NCBI GenBank assembly: GCA_022885665.1 | Contig: JAGQDJ010000148.1 | Location: 62,001 to 126,000, forward strand | Direction: 5' to 3' | Length of the DNA stretch: 64,000 bases | Source of the DNA: Triops longicaudatus | Taxonomy: Eukaryota; Arthropoda; Branchiopoda; Notostraca; Triopsidae | In this document: positions 58,885 to 64,000 of the stretch, piece by piece | Layout: every line of letters starts with the position of its first letter | How positions within the stretch are numbered: position 1 is the first letter of the stretch | Made by a program: the position numbers and the translations under genes | Notes under the pieces: model-generated | What the model was told of the DNA's origin: nothing | Databases searched by the model: none | Seen by the model: only the letters and a program-made list of their open reading frames with translations

Positions 58885-59165
58885 AAATAAAAAAATGCCT
58901 CAAGTCGGGATGGAAGGTTGATTTTGCATGGGTACAAAAGACGGGTGGGTGAGGGAGGAGGAGGCGTAGTGGGGTGGTTGCCCCGCCCTCCTGTCAGACA
59001 TGATGGAAGTCCGGCCATTACCGGTGACGAGGCAGTGAGGGCGCCCGCACAAATGGCCCCGTCGAGCATCGTACATCACCTTTATTACGCCCATCTTCAT
59101 TTTCATATTTCATATTTGCATTTCCCCTGCCTGGCTATAAATCAGAGAGTTAATGGCTAATTAGG
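58885..59165. promoter_or_regulatory. Candidate enhancer 10 kb 3' of tsh
   Basis: A less AT-rich, complex block between two set A mini-elements. It contains TTTATTACG (posterior-Hox/Cdx type, 59081), a perfect octamer ATTTGCAT (59114-59121), TGGCTATAAATCAG (59132-59145, also found at 15430-15443; its reverse strand has the Exd/Hox-like TGATTTATAG) and the homeodomain palindrome CTAATTAG (59157-59164). Clustering of these motifs suggests a cis-regulatory element. No conservation test was possible. Confidence 0.35.
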
Positions 59166-59177
59166 TCTTTGTTGCCA

Positions 59178-59211
59178 GAGAGAAAGAGAGAGACGGAGAG
59201 AGAGAGAGCAG
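59178..59211. repeat. GA-rich microsatellite
   Basis: AGAGAGAAAGAGAGAGA and GAGAGAGAGAGAGCAG runs. Possible GAGA-factor type sequence, otherwise simple repeat. Confidence 0.8.
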
Positions 59212-59307
59212 CGCCAAGCGAACCGTGTACACACGTTCGCACAAAACGCTGAACCCTGAGGCTTAAAAAGGAAAACCTGGATAAAGAAAAAAAAAAAAAT
59301 AGAAGTG

Positions 59308-59380
59308 TAACAATGAAAGCTGACGAGCCAGAGGGTAAGATCAAGCAGTGCGGAGGAAAAAGGACACGTTTTCATTGTTG
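59308..59380. mobile_element. 73-bp TIR mini-element (set A)
   Basis: TAACAATGAAAGCTGACG at the left faces CACGTTTTCATTGTTG ending at 59380 (inward: CAACAATGAAAACGTG). Same terminal words as 28067, 40124 and 58781. Confidence 0.5.
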
Positions 59381-61616
59381 ACGCGTGGTCCGGGTGTCGT
59401 TCGATTTTGGCACGGTCTCCGGTCTTGGCGTGCGGTCTTGACCTTCCCCCGCAAGGTTTCCATTCTTGCAGTGGGGCTCGGGACGGTCAAGGCTTAGGGC
59501 TTGTTTACATGCGATGGGGAAGTAAAGCGTGGTCCAGTACGGACAGACTGCGAACGTTTTCTTTAAGGTCTTTTGTGTTTTTTCGAATATCCTTCAGTGA
59601 AAGCAAAATGAGTCGAATGATTCGATAAGTTTTCCAGTCCATAGTCACTGTCATTCAGTCTCGGGAAAACAAATCAAACTTGCCGAAAACTAGTACATCC
59701 TAGCATATACAATAAAGTTGTCTGCCTCTTTAGAAGAGTATAAAGGCAGCAACATCTAACAATGTTTCAGCTTCCAAAAATATGGATACATTGCAGCCCC
59801 TGCCCGTTGCAGTTTTGCGGCAAACGTAGTGGGATATCACTGGATTTAAAGACTACCATAAATGGTGTTGAACGTGCGAATTGCGGATGAATCAATGCAT
59901 ATAAGAATCTCCGATTCGCAACGAATACCAAAGAACCTTTTCCAGAACAACAGTACGCTCAACTTTTTGCCCAGTTTTCCCACTCCGGATGGTTTTATGC
60001 AACATATAATATTTATCAGTAAATAAAAAAATACGCGTCGCTTTTATTTATCTACCTATGTAGAACACCAATAATCACGATCACATTTTTAAAGACGCAG
60101 CGAGTTCTAAAAATTCTAAAAGTTCTAAAAATTCTTACAGCTGTTTATAATGAGTCTAAATTATGCTTATAGTAACCCACCGGTAAAAATCCCAAACCAA
60201 GAGTTGTCAATTCTAAAAACCAGCAATAAGCTAATGCTCACTGGGCTTCATTATTTTTTAAGAAAAGAAACAGTTCCACTTTCAATTCAGACAGCTTTCA
60301 AATAGGAATAACTGTAGTCAGTTAAAGAAAGTAAGCAAACATACTATGTTACAATAACCGAAGAGACAAGACAGTTTGTTGCTACTAAGCAAAACAACAA
60401 ACAAGCTCCTCATTCTTTTAAAAGCGTGGGTAGATTTGAAATTCATATTTAGCGTTCCTGGTGGCAGGAATAAAAACTTTATTATTTTAGAAAAACCAGG
60501 GGGCGTTTTTTCGTTGCTCTTTTACAACCTGAACTCATTAAAGCGATATAGGAGGGGTTGAAAGCAGTAGGGGCAGGGGAGGAGGATGGTTTTTATGGAG
60601 GGTGACGCTCGACAAGCGACAGCGACGCCGGAATGACGGACAAGAGGCGCCGAATCGATGGCGGGTGATTGATCCATCCAAGACAGACACACACATACAC
60701 ACACACACACACGTATCTGTATATACAGAGTGTAACATAGCCGTGAATACACGTAACATGGCGCTACTATACAAGGCAAAGATGTGTAGCATAGCGAGAC
60801 ATTTACGCCCCTTGAACGCACGATAGGCCGTCAAAAGCAGGCTTGCCCTCGGCAACGGAGCATATTACATATTGTGCTTTTTTTTTACCATTTGTACACT
60901 CGTGCTTGTATTGTTGCTTTCCTGCTAAAAGGCATAATGGTCATTTTGCTATAGATTAGGAACATGGTGACCGGGAGGATAGCTGTAGTGCATTAATAGG
61001 AAATAATTAATGTGAGGACGCGTCATGGATAGCGATGTTCAACTATATCAAATACGATCATAACGCTATTACGTAATCACTATCATAAGGGCGTGTAATA
61101 CCTGACAAAGGACAAGAGGAAAACTGCAGTAGAATTAACGCCACGGAGTGGAACAAATTCAATGAACAATTCTAGGCTTCACGTTTGTCGAAAGTGACTT
61201 GAATTTAAGTACATACAATTCAATGATTTGATTTTTCTTAGTTCTGATACAGATGTGGATTTACAGGCGAATAATATGGGCCATGCGAGATTGTTTCAGG
61301 TGACATTATAAAAAACGACTTGTCCAAACTAATTTCTTATTCCACCACTAAATTCAACGTAGTTTGTCCGATTTTAATTTTAAAATACATCCACAGTTTA
61401 AAAATTTGAAATGGATTTGACGCAATGAACGTAAAGAATTCAAGAGTAGAGGCTTCTGCATTCTGCTGCCAAAATTTTTGTAGAAAATCAACAAAAATCA
61501 TTTTTTTAAAGATGGACAATATTGATCTATTGACGTGTTGTCGTCTTCGGCTTTCATCATTATTTTTTTTTATAAAACCGAAAAAAACTGTCCTGATCAT
61601 GGCTAAATATACTCTA
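59381..61616. other. Downstream flank, no gene recognised
   Basis: A (CA)n microsatellite at about 60686-60712 and an Exd/Hox-type TGATTGATCC at 60666-60675 inside a GC-richer patch (60600-60680). The frames at 60522-60855 overlap the microsatellite on both strands and are not credible genes. Confidence 0.45.
60686..60712. repeat. (CA)n microsatellite
   Basis: ACACACACATACACACACACACACAC, read directly; one interruption. Confidence 0.9.
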
Positions 61617-61765
61617 CTATTCTAGCGTCCTTTCTGAGGTTATGGGAATGCCTTTCCTTCTCAGTTTGCCATGTAAGACTTTCCTCTGACTGGTAGAGCT
61701 TTGGCATTCCATGGCCATATGTTCAATATATTTTCCTCTATCCCCGCATTTCCAAAAGAACGTTC
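61617..61765 (-). pseudogene. Decayed C-terminus of a non-LTR retrotransposon polyprotein
   Basis: One minus-strand frame reads FFWKCGDRGKYIEHMAMECQ, continues RKVLHGKLRRKGIPITSERTLE and stops at 61617. A C-G-x6-E-H-x4-C cluster followed by a Lys/Arg-rich L(R/K)xxGIP(I/L)T segment is typical of the tail after the RNase H domain in Jockey/R1-like ORF2 proteins. A stop lies about 3 codons before the recognisable part, and no reverse transcriptase is nearby, so this is a short dead fragment. Confidence 0.5.
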
Positions 61766-63220
61766 AAGTATCTCAGTAAAATTTAACCCATAAAAACTTT
61801 AATACTGAAAAACAAACGAAAGTATGGAACGATTTTTTCGAAGTTTAAAATAATTTTCGTGTAAACTCCAAGGTTAATTGCCTAAAGCGATTTTGTTGTA
61901 CTTAATTAACAGAATTAACATGTTGGTGCTTTTATAAGTTGAACGAGAAATCGAACATTTCTAAAATGGCGAATTAAATTTGTGAAGCACTCCTGCATCG
62001 TGTGATATGTGCTGCGGTGGCGTATGTAGTTTGTATTGAAAAATCTTACGCATACAAAGCAAAAATAAAAACGGAAAAAAATTATGTAGTTCGTATTCAA
62101 ATTACTTCAAACTCCGAAACCCAAAAATGTCCCCATTGCGAATGGGAAAATGCTTGCGCAGCGACCTGTGTAGCCTCGGGCTATATTTATTAACCTAACG
62201 GCCCTCTGGGTACCGAAAGTAAGCCAAACAGTTTGGATACTTGAAACTTTTCCTCTTCCTTGAGAAAAAAAAAATGTATTACGATAGACGACACTGTTCG
62301 TCCCTCGTCGCAGGGAAAAGAGGGTGGAGAGGGTTGATGGGGGATGGAAGCTCAAGCTTTATATGAAACCATGAGACACAAATGGATTAATAAACAAAAA
62401 ACTCATTACAGCCTGTGACATGTTAGTAGAACTGGGTATTTCTTCGACGACTTCGGCCTCCTCCACTTTTTTTTTCTTTTTTCTCACCCCTCCTCAATGA
62501 CATGTATCACTCTCCCTCTCGGCTTTTCTTGGGAAGCTAGACGGTTGGACGGATGAAAAGCGATAGTCTTTTTCATTATTATGATTTTTCAATACCGAAA
62601 CTGGTAATCCAATAATCACGGCGAAAATATCGGAAATAAATTAATCTCGGGAGTTATGGACAGTTTTTTTTCCGACGAATAGAAGTTGAAGAATTCTAGA
62701 CAAGGTTATTATTATAATAACGCAGGCGAAATGGCGAATGCCGATGAAAATATGCCACAAGGTAATTTATGGCTGTAGAAAAGGTACTTGCTCGGGAAAT
62801 AAAACGCTATGGAAGCTGATTACTAGTTAGACAGAAAAATAAAGTAATAAATTTTGAATCGCCCCATCAGCAAGATCGTGACGGGGGTGGAGCCTGTATC
62901 GATAAGGACCACGACTTGATAGTTTAATTGATGAAGCCTAATCAGAATAAACACGCTATTAACCTTGGCATTGCTGGTTCGCTACAGAACGAATAACACG
63001 GGTAAAATCGTGTCGACAATGAAAATCGCCTCAAGCATAACGACAAAGTATTTTTAAAAATGCTTTTTTAAGTATTTTGACTTTGACATTCGTCAAAAAT
63101 GAAATATAGTGTAGGGAATATTAGTTTTCACGTATTCAGTTTACTTTCACTGCAACGAACCCTTTTATAACCAACAATTGGCTACATATAGGTGTTAATG
63201 TCGCAAGTTGTGTAACTGTA
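61766..63220. other. Downstream flank, no gene recognised
   Basis: AT-rich. Frames at 62002-62193 and 62107-62355 overlap in opposite strands and lack domains; KCPHCEWENACAATC has cysteines but no histidines, so it is not a finger. Confidence 0.45.
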
Positions 63221-64000
63221 CACTGTAAAAAAAATTCCCCTTATTAATGGTGAAAATTGAACCGAAAAACGCGGGACACAGGATGGGACTGTTTTCCTAC
63301 CAATAATTGCTAGTAGAAGTGCTCCATGAAAAAGGTAGGGAAAAAAATAGGGACATCACAAAACTGAATTTGGCAGACTTGAGCATCTTATAATGGTGTG
63401 TACTAGCAATTAAGGATTATATTTACCAAAGTTTGGCAATGAACCGAACTCAGTCTTAGCGCCAACTTTTTATTTATTTAGACCACATGTATCAGCAAAA
63501 CTATAGGAAACAGATAAATAGATAACAGCATCCATTAGTACAACAGTAAGAAACATAAAAGCACTCAAGACCATAACAGTAAATAAAAAACATTACAATT
63601 GTGAAGACATATGAGACCAAAATGGAACGAAATCCAATACCTCAATGCACAACACTTTAACGACACAACAATGACAGCAGTAATCAAGATTACAAATAAC
63701 GACATTCTGCAGGATAATTAAACATTTGCGTTAAACAACGTACGACACACATAACACTTCTGCAACTTTCTATAATATCAACTGAATAAAACACAAGATT
63801 ACAACTTTGATTACATATGAGTAAAGAAAAATACAGACACTGAACAGTTCAACGATATAACAACGAAAACAGTAGTAAAGGATTCCTAAAGTCACAACGT
63901 TCAACAGAACAAACTGAACATAAGCACCCACCAACATGGGTCACATTTCATAACACATCGGCAACTTTTCACAACACCAATGCAACAAAACCAAAGATTG
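63221..64000 (-). mobile_element. CACTG-ended DNA transposon, copy 2 (inverted, cut by window edge)
   Basis: Starts CACTGTAAAAAAAATTCCCC at 63221 and is the reverse complement of 2237-3000 to the last base of the window. Shared blocks include TGATGTCCCT, CAATTATTG, GTGTCGTTAAAGTGTTG and GTTGAACGTTGTGACTTTAGG. Two different small insertions or deletions separate the copies. By alignment with copy 1, about 640 bp should remain beyond the window. Confidence 0.75.

Noticed and set aside
62002..62193. KCPHCEWENACAATC as a zinc-binding motif
   Set aside because: No paired histidines or repeated spacing; the frame is short and overlapped by an opposite-strand frame.
1..64000. tRNA, rRNA or snRNA genes
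   Set aside because: I looked for B-box-like GGTTCRANNCC and conserved RNA words and found no convincing candidate; a covariance-model scan would be decisive.

Overview
This window is nuclear DNA of an animal, most likely an arthropod. Genes have GT-AG introns and poly(A) signals, there are no bacterial-style operons, and long AT-biased noncoding stretches carry microsatellites and degenerate GGTTA-rich tracts. The main gene is a clear teashirt/tiptop (tsh) homologue without a homeobox, as in arthropods rather than vertebrates. I could not fix the order or species. A single long tsh-type gene fits a non-dipteran arthropod, because higher Diptera have separate tsh and tiptop.

Layout. (1) Positions 1323-5674, minus strand: a multi-finger C2H2 zinc-finger gene that can be assembled from three exons with matching phases (841 aa). 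An alternative 728-aa form ends inside intron 1. Its second intron is almost filled by a 1.4-kb TIR element with CACTG termini (1598-3000). (2) Positions 5674-7417: a head-to-head intergenic interval with a GC-rich core (about 6481-6776), probably the promoter region of both genes. (3) Positions 7418-48716, plus strand: tsh. A 40-nt first coding exon carries the start MPRRKQDCPKRMK, followed by a 37.5-kb intron, a 214-nt exon 2 and a 3.4-kb terminal exon. The predicted protein is 1219 aa, with an N-terminal RRKQxxP (NuRD-recruiting type) motif, a PLDLS CtBP-type motif, three teashirt-type C-x2-C-x12-H-x5-H fingers, a C2HC-like fourth finger and a conserved C-terminal finger. (4) Positions 48717-64000: tsh 3' UTR, then about 15 kb of noncoding DNA with a candidate enhancer, LINE debris and, at the right edge, an inverted second copy of the CACTG element.

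Intron 1 and the 3' flank hold two apparently related sets of short inverted-repeat elements. Set A has TIRs built on CAACAATGAAA (48 to 643 bp). Set B has ends of the type GGGCAACAATGAATTC and carries 2-3 tandem monomers of about 104 bp. I saw no other intact protein-coding gene. Most of intron 1 and the 3' flank is best read as regulatory territory of a developmental regulator plus old, small transposon debris.

The two proteins are both sequence-specific zinc-finger regulators, but nothing here shows that they act together. Their head-to-head arrangement only suggests a shared promoter neighbourhood.
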